Source: Liolophura sinensis (Eukaryota; Mollusca; Polyplacophora; Chitonida; Chitonidae). Taken from it: DNA of 64,000 nt. The notes below the pieces were generated by a model. It was not told the DNA's origin, did not search any database, and was given only the letters and a program-made list of their open reading frames with translations. The DNA is taken from contig NW_027018020.1 in NCBI RefSeq assembly GCF_032854445.1, positions 1-64,000 of the forward strand, in the 5' to 3' direction. The position numbers and the translations under genes are program-made. Of the stretch, positions 24,789 to 36,782 are shown in pieces. How positions within the stretch are numbered: the stretch's first letter is position 1; the number at the start of each line of letters is the position of its first letter.

Positions 24789-27447
24789 AAAAAATTGCAA
24801 ATATCCCTGGTTTCCATGGAGTAAGAGCCGTTGCTGGGCACGTGATTATGACATCAATATTCATTGAATTGTCGCCACAGCCAAAAAGTATTGGTCGGAG
24901 AGCACGCGTTTGCACCATTCGATTTCTCGTCACAAAATACGTCGGATAGCCTCTTACCAGAAGCACTGGAACAGTTTTTTCCACTTTTGCATTTTTGCCT
25001 GGTCTTTTTGTTAATTGGAATTCGGCTACACTGTACTCTGTACAATCGCGACTGGTCATTACTATATTCAACTTTTGACTATAAGTTATGTGCCCTTCGG
25101 TAGCCCAGAAGACGTCAAATCTTTGGGCCAAGCCCAATTTAACTCACCCAGCAATTGTCTACTTCTAAGTCCAAGACAATCTCAATGTCTTTATCTACGT
25201 GTATAAAAACCACACCATTTGTACGTGAAAACCACAAGGTACTTGATTACAGTCTGCTGTAAAAAGTACAACTGACCACAGACCCACATGAATAAGGTGC
25301 CAAAAGATGCGGAATTGAGCCAGGTATCGGCAGCTGTTAAAAGATTGCAAATTTCTCTGGTTTCCATGGAGTAAGAGCCGTTGCTGGGAATGTGATTATG
25401 ACATAAATGATCATTCAATTGTCACTACAGTCAAAAGTATTGGTCGGAGAGCAACGCGGTTTGCACCATTCGATTTCTCGTCACAAAATACGTCGGATTA
25501 GTCTCTTACCAGGCAGCCATGGAACAATTTTTCCAATTTTGTATTTTTACCTGGTCTTTTTGTTAATTGAAATCGGCTACACTGTACTCTGTACAATCGC
25601 GACTGGTCATTACTATATTCAACTTTTGACTATAAGTTATGTGCCCTTCGGTAGCCCAGAAGACGTCAAATCTTTGGGCTAAGCCCATTTAACTCACCCA
25701 GCAATTGTCTTACTTCTAAGTCCAAGACAATCTCAATGTCTTTATCTACGTGTAGAAAAACCAGACCATTTGTACATGAAAAACACAAGGTACTTGATAC
25801 AGTCTGTTGTAAATAGTACAACTGAACACTGACCCACTTCAGTAAGGTGCAAAAGATTCGGAATTGAGCCAGGCATCGGCAGCTGTTGAAAAATTGCAAA
25901 TTTCCCTGGTTTCCATGGAGTAAGAGCCGTTGCTACGCACGTGATTATGACATAAATGATCATTCAATTGTCGCTACAGCCAAAAGTATTGGTCGGAGAG
26001 CAACGCGGATTGCACCATTCGATTTCTCGTCACAAAATACGTCGGATTAGCCTCTTACTAGTAGCACTGGAACAGTTTTTCCACTTTTGCATTTTTGCTT
26101 CGTGTTTTTGTTAATTGAAATCGGCTACACTGTACTCTGTACAATCGCGACTGGTCATTACTATATTCAACTTTTGACTATAAGTTATGTGCCCTTCGGT
26201 AGCCAGAAGACTGAAATCTTTGGGCTAAGCCCATTTAACTACCCAGCAATTGCCTTACTTCTAAGTGCAAGACAATCTCAATGTCTTTATCTACGTGTAG
26301 AAAAACCACACCATTTGTACGTGAAAAACACAAGGTACTTGATACAGTCTGCTGTAAAAAGTACAACTGAACACTGACCCACTTCAGTAAGGTGCCAAAA
26401 GATGCGGAATTGAGCCAGGCATCGGCAGCTGTTGAAAAATTGCAAATTTCCCTGGTTTCCATGGAGTAAGAGCCGTTGCTGGGCACGTGATTATGACATA
26501 AATGATCATTCAGTTGTCACTACAGGCAAAAGTATTGGTCGGAGAGACACGCGGTTTGCACCATTCGATTTCTCGTCACAAAATACGTCGGATTAGCCTC
26601 TTACCAGCAGCACTGGAACAGTTTTTCCACTTTTGCATTTTTACCTCGTCTTTTTGTTAATTGAAATCGGCTACACTGTACTCTGTTCAATCGCGACTGG
26701 TCATTACTATATTCAACTTTTGACTATAAGTTATGTGCCCTTCGGTAGCCCAGAAGACGTCAAATCTTTGGGCCAAGCCCATTTAACTCACCCAGCAATT
26801 GCCTTACTTCTAAATGCAAGACAATCTCAATGTCTTTATCTACGTGTAGAAAAACCACACCATTTGTACGTGAAAAACACAAGGTACTTGATAACAGTCT
26901 GCTGTAAAAAGTACAACTGAACACTGACCCACTTCAGTAAGGTGCCAAAAGATGCGGAATTGAGCCAGGCATCGGCAGCTGTTGAATAATTGCTAATTTC
27001 CCTGGTTTCCATGGAGTAAGAGCCGTTCCTGGGCACTTGATTATGACATAAATGATCATTCAATTGTCAATACAGCCAAAAGGATTGGTCGGAGAGCAAC
27101 GCGGTTTGCACCATTCGATTTCTCGTCACAAAATACGTCGGATTAGCCTCTTACCAGCAGCACTGGAACAGTTTTTCTACTTTTGCATTTTTGCCTGGTC
27201 TTTTTGTTAATTGAAATCGGCTACACTGTACTCTGTACAATCGCGACTGGTCATTACTATATTCAACTTTTGACTATAAGTTATGTGCCCTTCGGTAGCC
27301 CAGAAGACCTGAAATCTTCGGGTCAAGCCCATTTAACTCACCCAGCAATTGTCTTACTTCTAAGTCCAAGACAATCTCAATGTCCTTATCTACGTGTAGA
27401 ACAACCACACCATTTGTACATAAAAAACACAAGGTACTTGATACAGT
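24789..27447. repeat. HOR-C partial copy (b2-c2-a2 plus two class a units)
   Basis: After the chimeric m46, monomers start at 25,254 (c), 25,804 (a), 26,349 (a) and 26,899 (a). The order and diagnostic variants match the second half of the 8-monomer HOR. These are GTGTATAAAAACC in b2, CTGTTGTAAATAG in the trimer-final unit, GAGACACGCGG in the first extra unit and GAATAATTGCTAATTTCC in the second. Many single-base indels are private to this copy. Confidence 0.75.
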
Positions 27448-28649
27448 CTGCTGTAAAAAGTACAACTAAACACTGACCCACATTTATAAGGTGCCAAAAG
27501 ATGCGGAATTGGGCCAGGCATCGGCAGCTGTTAAAAAATTGCAAATATCCCTGGTTTCCATGGAGTAAGAGCCGTTGCTGGGCACGTGATTATGACATCA
27601 ATATTCATTAAATTGTCGCCACAGCCAAAAGTATTGGTCGGAGAGCAACGCGGTTTGCACCATTCGATTTCTCGTCACAAAATACGTCGGATTAGCCTCT
27701 TACCAGCAGCACTGGAACAGTTTTTCCACTTTTGCATTTTTGCCTGGTCTTTTTTGTTAATTGAAATCGGCTACACTGTACTCTGTACAATCGCGACTGG
27801 TCATTACTATATTCAACTTTTGACTATAAGTTATGTGCCCTTCGGTAGCCCAGAAGACGTCAAATCTTTGGGCCAAGCCCATTTAACTCACCCAGCAATT
27901 GTCTTACTTCTAAGTCCAAGATATTCTCAATGTCTTTATCTACGTGTAGAAAAACCACACCATTTGTACGTGAAAACCACAAGGTACTTGATACAGTCTG
28001 CTGTAAAAAGTACAACTGACCACAGACCCACATGAATAAGGTGCCAAAAGATGCGGAATTGAGCCAGGTATCGGCAGCTGTTAAAAGATTGCAAATTTCT
28101 CTGGTTTCCATGGAGTAAGAGCCGTTGCTGGGAATGTGATTATGACATAAATGATCATTCAATTGTCACTACAGTCAAAAGTATTGGTCGGACAGCAACG
28201 CGGTTTGCACCATTCGATTTCTCGTCACAAAATACGTCGGATTAGTCTCTTACCAGCAGCCATGGAACAATTTTTCCAATTTTGCATTTTTACCTGGTCT
28301 TTTTGTTAATTGAAATCGGCTACACTGTACTCTGTACAATCGCGACTGGTCATTACTATATTCAACTTTTGACTATAAGTTATGTGCCCTTCGGTAGCCC
28401 AGAAGACGTCAAATCTTTCGGCTAAGCCCATTTAACTCACCCAGCAATTGTCTTACTTCTAAGTCCAAGACAATCTCAATGTCTTTATCTACGTGTAGAA
28501 AAACCACACCATTTGTACGTGAAAAACACAAGGTACTTGATACAGTCTGTTGTAAATAGTACAACTGAACACTGACCCACTTCAGTAAGGTGCCAAAAGA
28601 TGCGGAATTGAGCCAGGCATCGGCAGCTGTTGAAAAATTGCAAATTTCC

Positions 28650-28676
28650 CTGGTTTCCATGGAGTAAGAGCCGTTC
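28650..28676. other. Trimer expansion junction 1 (in m53)
   Basis: m53 starts with CTGTTGTAAATAG and GAAAAATTGCAAATTTCC, as in the trimer-final unit. It then has CGTTCCTGGGCACTTG, CAATACAGCCAAAAGG and TTTTTCTAC, as in the last extra unit of the 8-mer, the unit that precedes b1. An exchange here explains why a second b1-c1 pair follows. Confidence 0.7.
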
Positions 28677-31600
28677 CTGGGCACTTGATTATGACATAAA
28701 TGATCATTCAATTGTCAATACAGCCAAAAGGATTGGTCGGAGAGCAACGCGGTTTGCACCATTCGATTTCTCGTCACAAAATACGTCGGATTAGCCTCTT
28801 ACCAGCAGCACTGGAACAGTTTTTCTACTTTTGCATTTTTGCCTGGTCTTTTTGTTAATTGAAAAATCGGCTACACTGTACTCTGTAACAATCGCGACTG
28901 GTCATTACTATATTCAACTTTTGACTATAAGTTATGTGCCCTTCGGTAGCCCAGAAGACCTGAAATCTTTGGGTCAAGCCCATTTAACTCACCCAGCAAT
29001 TGTCTTACTTCTAAGTCCAAGACAATCTCAATGTCCTTATCTACGTGTAGAACAACCACACCATTTGTACATAAAAAAAAACAAGGTACTTGATACAGTC
29101 TGCTGTAAAAAGTACAACTAAACACTGACCACATTTATAAGGTGCCAAAAGATGCGGAATTGGGCCCAGGCATCGGCAGCTGTTAAAAAATTGCAAATAT
29201 CCCTGGTTTCCATGGAGTAAGAGCCGTTGCTGGGCACGTGATTATGACATCAATATCATTAAATTGTCGCCACAGCCAAAAAGTATGGTCGGAGAGCAAC
29301 GCGGTTTGCACCATTCGATTTCTCGTCACAAAATACGTCGGATTAGCCTCTTACCAGCAGCACTGAACAGTTTTTCACTTTTGCATTTTTGCCTGGTCTT
29401 TTTGTTAATTGAAATCGGCTACACTGTACTCTGTACAATCGCGACTGGTCATTACTATATTCAACTTTTGACTATAAGTTATGTGCCCTTCGGTAGCCCA
29501 GAAGACGTCAAATCTTTGGGCCAAGCCCATTTAACTCACCCAGCAATTGTCTTACTTCTAAGTCCAAGATATTCTCAATGTCTTTATCTACGTGTAGAAA
29601 AACCACACCATTTGTACGTGAAAACCACAAGGTACTTGATACAGTCTGCTGTAAAAAGTACAACTGACCACAGACCCACATGAATAAGGTGCCAAAAGAT
29701 GCGGAATTGAGCCAGGTATCGGCAGCTGTTAAAAGATTGCAAATTTCTCTGGTTTCCATGGAGTAAGAGCCGTTGCTGGGAATGTGATTATGACATAAAT
29801 GATCATTCAATTGTCACTACAGTCAAAAGTATTGGTCGGACAGCAACGCGGTTTGCACCATTCGATTTCTCGTCACAAAATACGTCGGATTAGTCTCTTA
29901 CCAGCAGCCATGGAACAATTTTTCCAATTTTGCATTTTTACCTGGTCTTTTTGTTAATTGAAATCGGCTACACTGTACTCTGTACAATCGCGACTGGTCA
30001 TTACTATATTCAACTTTTGACTATAAGTTATGTGCCCTTCGGTAGCCCAGAAGACCTGAAATCTTTCGGCTAAGCCCATTTAACTCACCCAGCAATTGTC
30101 TTACTTCTAAGTCCAAGACAATCTCAATGTCTTTATCTACGTGTAGAAAAACCACACCATTTGTACGTGAAAAACACAAGGTACTTGATACAGTCTGTTG
30201 TAAATAGTACAACTGAACACTGACCCACTTCAGTAAGGTGCCAAAAGATGCGGAATTGAGCCAGGCATCGGCAGCTGTTGAAAAATTGCAAATTTCCCTG
30301 GTTTCCATGGAGTAAGAGCCGTTGCTACGCACGTGATTATGACATAAATGATCATTCAATTGTCGCTACAGCCAAAAGTATTGGTCGGAGAGCAACGCGG
30401 ATTGCACCATTCGATTTCTCGTCACAAAATACGTCGGATTAGTCTCTTACCAGCAGCACTGGAACAGTTTTTCCACTTTTGCATTTTTGCCTGGTCTTTT
30501 TGTTAATTGAAATCGGCTACACTGTACTCTGTACAATCGCGACTGGTCATTACTATATTCAACTTTTGACTATAAGTTATGTGCCCTTCGGTAGCCCAGA
30601 AGACCTGAAATCTTTGGGTCAAGCCCATTTAACTCACCCAGCAATTGTCTTACTTCTAAGTCCAAGACAATCTCAATGTCCTTATCTACGTGTAGAAAAA
30701 CCAGACCATTTGTACATAAAAAACACAAGGTACTTGATACAGTCTGCTGTAAAAAGTACAACTAAACACTGACCCACATTTATAAGGTGCCAAAAGATGC
30801 GGAATTGGGCCAGGCATCGGCAGCTGTTAAAAAATTGCAAATATCCCTGGTTTCCATGGAGTAAGAGCCGTTGCTGGGCACGTGATTATGACATCAATAT
30901 TCATTAAATTGTCGCCACAGCCAAAAGTATTGGTCGGAGAGCAACGCGGTTTGCACCATTCGATTTCTCGTCACAAAATACGTCGGATTAGCCTCTTACC
31001 AGCAGCACTGGAACAGTTTTTCCACTTTTGCATTTTTGCCTGGTCTTTTTGTTAATTGAAATCGGCTACACTGTACTCTGTACAATCGCGACTGGTCATT
31101 ACTATATTCAACTTTTGACTATAAGTTATGTGCCCTTCGGTAGCCCAGAAGACGTCAAATCTTTGGGCCAAGCCCATTTAACTCACCCAGCAATTGTCTT
31201 ACTTCTAAGTCCAAGATATTCTCAATGTCTTTATCTACGTGTAGAAAAACCACACCATTTGTACGTGAAAACCACAAGGTACTTGATACAGTCTGCTGTA
31301 AAAAGTACAACTGACCACAGACCCACATGAATAAGGTGCCAAAAGATGCGGAATTGAGCCAGGTATCGGCAGCTGTTAAAAGATTGCAAATTTCTCTGGT
31401 TTCCATGGAGTAAGAGCCGTTGCTGGGAATGTGATTATGACATAAATGATCATTCAATTGTCACTACAGTCAAAAGTATTGGTCGGACAGCAACGCGGTT
31501 TGCACCATTCGATTTCTCGTCACAAAATACGTCGGATTAGTCTCTTACCAGCAGCCATGGAACAATTTTTCCAATTTTGCATTTTTACCTGGTCTTTTTG

Positions 31601-33227
31601 TTAATTGAAATCGGCTACACTGTACTCTGTACAATCGCGACTGGTCATTACTATATTCAACTTTTGACTATAAGTTATGTGCCCTTCGGTAGCCCAGAAG
31701 ACCTGAAATCTTTCGGCTAAGCCCATTTAACTCACCCAGCAATTGTCTTACTTCTAAGTCCAAGACAATCTCAATGTCTTTATCTACGTGTAGAAAAACC
31801 ACACCATTTGTACGTGAAAAACACAAGGTACTTGATACAGTCTGTTGTAAATAGTACAACTGAACACTGACCCACTTCAGTAAGGTGCCAAAAGATGCGG
31901 AATTGAGCCAGGCATCGGCAGCTGTTGAAAAATTGCAAATTTCCCTGGTTTCCATGGAGTAAGAGCCGTTGCTACGCACGTGATTATGACATAAATGATC
32001 ATTCAATTGTCGCTACAGCCAAAAGTATTGGTCGGAGAGCAACGCGGATTGCACCATTCGATTTCTCGTCACAAAATACGTCGGATTAGTCTCTTACCAG
32101 CAGCACTGGAACAGTTTTTCCACTTTTGCATTTTTGCCTGGTCTTTTTGTTAATTGAAATCGGCTACACTGTACTCTGTACAATCGCGACTGGTCATTAC
32201 TATATTCAACTTTTGACTATAAGTTATGTGCCCTTCGGTAGCCCAGAAGACCTGAAATCTTTGGGTCAAGCCCATTTAACTCACCCAGCAATTGTCTTAC
32301 TTCTAAGTCCAAGACAATCTCAATGTCTTTATCTACGTGTAGAAAAACCAGACCATTTGTACATAAAAAACACAAGGTACTTGATACAGTCTGCTGTAAA
32401 AAGTACAACTAAACACTGACCCACATTTATAAGGTGCCAAAAGATGCGGAATTGGGCCAGGCATCGGCAGCTGTTAAAAAATTGCAAATATCCCTGGTTT
32501 CCATGGAGTAAGAGCCGTTGCTGGGCACGTGATTATGACATCAATATTCATTGAATTGTCGCTACAGCCAAAAGTATTGGTCGGAGAGCAACGCGGTTTG
32601 CACCATTCGATTTCTCGTCACAAAATACGTCGGATTAGCCTCTTACCAGTAGCACTGGAACAGTTTTTCCACTTTTGCATTTTTGCCTGGTCTTTTTGTT
32701 AATTGAATTCGGCTACACTGTACTCTGTACAATCGCGACTGGTCATTACTATATTCAACTTTTGACTATAAGTTATGTGCCCTTCGGTAGCCCAGAAGAC
32801 GTCAAATCTTTGGGCCAAGCCCATTTAACTCACCCAGCAATTGTCTTACTTCTAAGTCCAAGACAATCTCAATGTCTTTATCTACGTGTATAAAAACCAC
32901 ACCATTTGTACGTGAAAACCACAAGGTACTTGATACAGTCTGCTGTAAAAAGTACAACTGACCACAGACCCACATGAATAAGGTGCCAAAAGATGCGGAA
33001 TTGAGCCAGGTATCGGCAGCTGTTAAAAGATTGCAAATTTCTCTGGTTTCCATGGAGTAAGAGCCGTTGCTGGGAATGTTATTATGACATAAATGATCAT
33101 TCAATTGTCACTACAGTCAAAAGTATTGGTCGGAGAGCAACGCGGTTTGCACCATTCGATTTCTCGTCACAAAATACGTCGGATTAGTCTCTTACCAGCA
33201 GCCATGGAACAATTTTTCCAATTTTGT

Positions 33228-33360
33228 ATTTTTACCTGGTCTTTTTGTTAATTGAAATCGGCTACACTGTACTCTGTACAATCGCGACTGGTCATTACTA
33301 TATTCAACTTTTGACTATAAGTTATGTGCCCTTCGGTAGCCCAGAAGACGTCAAATCTTT
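33228..33360. other. Trimer expansion junction 2 (in m61)
   Basis: m61 carries type 2 class c markers (GGAGAGCAACG, TTTGTATTTTT) up to 33,230. By 33,361 it has the type 1 marker ATCTTTCGGCTAAG. It is followed by a type 1 final unit. A c2/c1 exchange with a three-monomer offset explains the extra trimer. Confidence 0.7.
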
Positions 33361-35684
33361 CGGCTAAGCCCATTTAACTCACCCAGCAATTGTCTTACTT
33401 CTAAGTCCAAGACAATCTCAATGTCTTTATCTACGTGTAGAAAAACCACACCATTTGTACGTGAAAAACACAAGGTACTTGATACAGTCTGTTGTAAATA
33501 GTACAACTGAACACTGACCCACTTCAGTAAGGTGCCAAAAGATGCGGAATTGAGCCAGGCATCGGCAGCTGTTGAAAAATTGCAAATTTCCCTGGTTTCC
33601 ATGGAGTAAGAGCCGTTGCTACGCACGTGATTATGACATAAATGATCATTCAATTGTCGCTACAGCCAAAAGTATTGGTCGGAGAGCAACGCGGATTGCA
33701 CCATTCGATTTCTCGTCACAAAATACGTCGGATTAGTCTCTTACCAGCAGCACTGGAACAGTTTTTCCACTTTTGCATTTTTGCCTGGTCTTTTTGTTAA
33801 TTGAAATCGGCTACACTGTACTCTGTACAATCGCGACTGGTCATTACTATATTCAACTTTTGACTATAAGTTATGTGCCCTTCGGTAGCCCAGAAGACCT
33901 GAAATCTTTGGGTCAAGCCCATTTAACTCACCCAGCAATTGTCTTACTTCTAAGTCCAAGACAATCTCAATGTCTTTATCTACGTGTAGAAAAACCAGAC
34001 CATTTGTACATAAAAAACACAAGGTACTTGATACAGTCTGCTGTAAAAAGTACAACTAAACACTGACCCACATTTATAAGGTGCCAAAAGATGCGGAATT
34101 GGGCCAGGCATCGGCAGCTGTTAAAAAATTGCAAATATCCCTGGTTTCCATGGAGTAAGAGCCGTTGCTGGGCACGTGATTATGACATCAATATTCATTG
34201 AATTGTCGCTACAGCCAAAAGTATTGGTCGGAGAGCAACGCGGTTTGCACCATTCGATTTCTCGTCACAAAATACGTCGGATTAGCCTCTTACCAGTAGC
34301 ACTGGAACAGTTTTTCCACTTTTGCATTTTTGCCTGGTCTTTTTGTTAATTGAATTCGGCTACACTGTACTCTGTACAATCGCGACTGGTCATTACTATA
34401 TTCAACTTTTGACTATAAGTTATGTGCCCTTCGGTAGCCCAGAAGACGTCAAATCTTTGGGCCAAGCCCATTTAACTCACCCAGCAATTGTCTTACTTCT
34501 AAGTCCAAGACAATCTCAATGTCTTTATCTACGTGTATAAAAACCACACCATTTGTACGTGAAAACCACAAGGTACTTGATACAGTCTGCTGTAAAAAGT
34601 ACAACTGACCACAGACCCACATGAATAAGGTGCCAAAAGATGCGGAATTGAGCCAGGTATCGGCAGCTGTTAAAAGATTGCAAATTTCTCTGGTTTCCAT
34701 GGAGTAAGAGCCGTTGCTGGGAATGTTATTATGACATAAATGATCATTCAATTGTCACTACAGTCAAAAGTATTGGTCGGAGAGCAACGCGGTTTGCACC
34801 ATTCGATTTCTCGTCACAAAATACGTCGGATTAGTCTCTTACCAGCAGCCATGGAACAATTTTTCCAATTTTGTATTTTTACCTGGTCTTTTTGTTAATT
34901 GAAATCGGCTACACTGTACTCTGTACAATCGCGACTGGTCATTACTATATTCAACTTTTGACTATAAGTTATGTGCCCTTCGGTAGCCCAGAAGACGTCA
35001 AATCTTTGGGCTAAGCCCATTTAACTCACCCAGCAATTGTCTTACTTCTAAGTCCAAGACAATCTCAATGTCTTTATCTACGTGTAGAAAAACCAGACCA
35101 TTTGTACATGAAAAACACAAGGTACTTGATACAGTCTGTTGTAAATAGTACAACTGAACACTGACCCACTTCAGTAAGGTGCCAAAAGATTCGGAATTGA
35201 GCCAGGCATCGGCAGCTGTTGAAAAATTGCAAATTTCCCTGGTTTCCATGGAGTAAGAGCCGTTGCTACGCACGTGATTATGACATAAATGATCATTCAA
35301 TTGTCGCTACAGCCAAAAGTATTGGTCGGAGAGCAACGCGGATTGCACCATTCGATTTCTCGTCACAAAATACGTCGGATTAGCCTCTTACTAGTAGCAC
35401 TGGAACAGTTTTTCCACTTTTGCATTTTTGCTTCGTGTTTTTGTTAATTGAAATCGGCTACACTGTACTCTGTACAATCGCGACTGGTCATTACTATATT
35501 CAACTTTTGACTATAAGTTATGTGCCCTTCGGTAGCCCAGAAGACCTGAAATCTTTGGGCTAAGCCCATTTAACTCACCCAGCAATTGCCTTACTTCTAA
35601 GTGCAAGACAATCTCAATGTCTTTATCTACGTGTAGAAAAACCACACCATTTGTACGTGAAAAACACAAGGTACTTCATACAGT

Positions 35685-36782
35685 CTGCTGTAAAAAGTAC
35701 AACTGAACACTGACCCACTTCAGTAAGGTGCCAAAAGATGCGGAATTGAGCCAGGCATCGGCAGCTGTTGAAAAATTGCAAATTTCCCTGGTTTCCATGG
35801 AGTAAGAGCCGTTGCTGGGCACGTGATTATGACATAAATGATCATTCAGTTGTCACTACAGGCAAAAGTATTGGTCGGAGAGACACGCGGTTTGCACCAT
35901 TCGATTTCTCGTCACAAAATACGTCGGATTAGCCTCTTACCAGCAGCACTGGAACAGTTTTTCCACTTTTGCATTTTTACCTCGTCTTTTTGTTAATTGA
36001 AATCGGCTACACTGTACTCTGTTCAATCGCGACTGGTCATTACTATATTCAACTTTTGACTATAAGTTATGTGCCCTTCGGTAGCCCAGAAGACGTCAAA
36101 TCTTTGGGCCAAGCCCATTTAACTCACCCAGCAATTGCCTTACTTCTAAATGCAAGACAATCTCAATGTCTTTATCTACGTGTAGAAAAACCACACCATT
36201 TGTACGTGAAAAACACAAGGTACTTGATACAGTCTGCTGTAAAAAGTACAACTGAACACTGACCCACTTCAGTAAGGTGCCAAAAGATGCGGAATTGAGC
36301 CAGGCATCGGCAGCTGTTGAATAATTGCTAATTTCCCTGGTTTCCATGGAGTAAGAGCCGTTCCTGGGCACTTGATTATGACATAAATGATCATTCAATT
36401 GTCAATACAGCCAAAAGGATTGGTCGGAGAGCAACGCGGTTTGCACCATTCGATTTCTCGTCACAAAATACGTCGGATTAGCCTCTTACCAGCAGCACTG
36501 GAACAGTTTTTCTACTTTTGCATTTTTGCCTGGTCTTTTTGTTAATTGAAATCGGCTACACTGTACTCTGTACAATCGCGACTGGTCATTACTATATTCA
36601 ACTTTTGACTATAAGTTATGTGCCCTTCGGTAGCCCAGAAGACCTGAAATCTTTGGGTCAAGCCCATTTAACTCACCCAGCAATTGTCTTACTTCTAAGT
36701 CCAAGACAATCTCAATGTCCTTATCTACGTGTAGAACAACCACACCATTTGTACATAAAAAACACAAGGTACTTGATACAGT
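35685..36782. repeat. Two extra class a monomers closing the expanded HOR-C copy
   Basis: Units start at 35,685 (GGAGAGACACGCGG, TGTTCAATCGCG) and 36,234 (GAATAATTGCTAATTTCC, TTCCTGGGCACTTG). The same pair recurs at 40,076/40,625, 51,604/52,153 and 55,996/56,545, always preceding a type 1 trimer. Confidence 0.88.

Larger units (their letters stand above)
22900..29400. other. Indel-rich stretch (possible consensus errors)
   Basis: Dozens of single-base indels cluster here. Examples are GGCTAAAGCCC (22,928), CACTCAGTAAGG (23,637), GTCTTTCTCTAAG (24,057), GACCCCACA (24,180), GAGCACGCG (24,900), GATTACAGTC (25,246), GTAGCCAGAAGACTG (26,205), GTCTTTTTTG (27,749), GAAAAATCGG (28,861) and CACTGAACAG (29,363). 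Most sit at or next to homopolymers, and homologous units from 29.6 kb on are clean. Confidence 0.65.
27448..35684. repeat. Five-fold expanded trimer array (1,647-bp HOR)
   Basis: Fifteen monomers in strict b-c-a order form five trimers starting at 27,448, 29,100, 30,744, 32,391 and 34,038; the last three are exactly 1,647 bp each. Trimers 1-3 carry type 1 markers: AAGATATTCTC in b and GGACAGCAACG in c. Trimers 4-5 carry type 2 markers: AGACAATCTC with GTGTATAAAAACC in b, and GGAGAGCAACG with TTTGTATTTTT in c. The standard HOR-C has one trimer of each type, so this copy has gained three. Trimers 1 and 2 have several private indels. Confidence 0.92.

Noticed and set aside
27586-28035. Longest open frame, 149 codons on the + strand, and its 97-100-codon relatives every 549 bp
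   Set aside because: The frames repeat only because the DNA repeats. Most begin at TTG without an ATG. The 149-codon version exists only through an extra T in a homopolymer within an indel-rich stretch. Other copies are cut by TAG/TAA (for example GTGTATAAAAACC units). No known domain is recognisable.
31668-32006. Recurring 100-112-codon frame on the - strand
   Set aside because: It starts at TTG, overlaps the + strand frame in antisense, and is truncated or frameshifted in many monomers. Substitutions appear in any codon position. There is no ribosome-binding or promoter context and no family resemblance.
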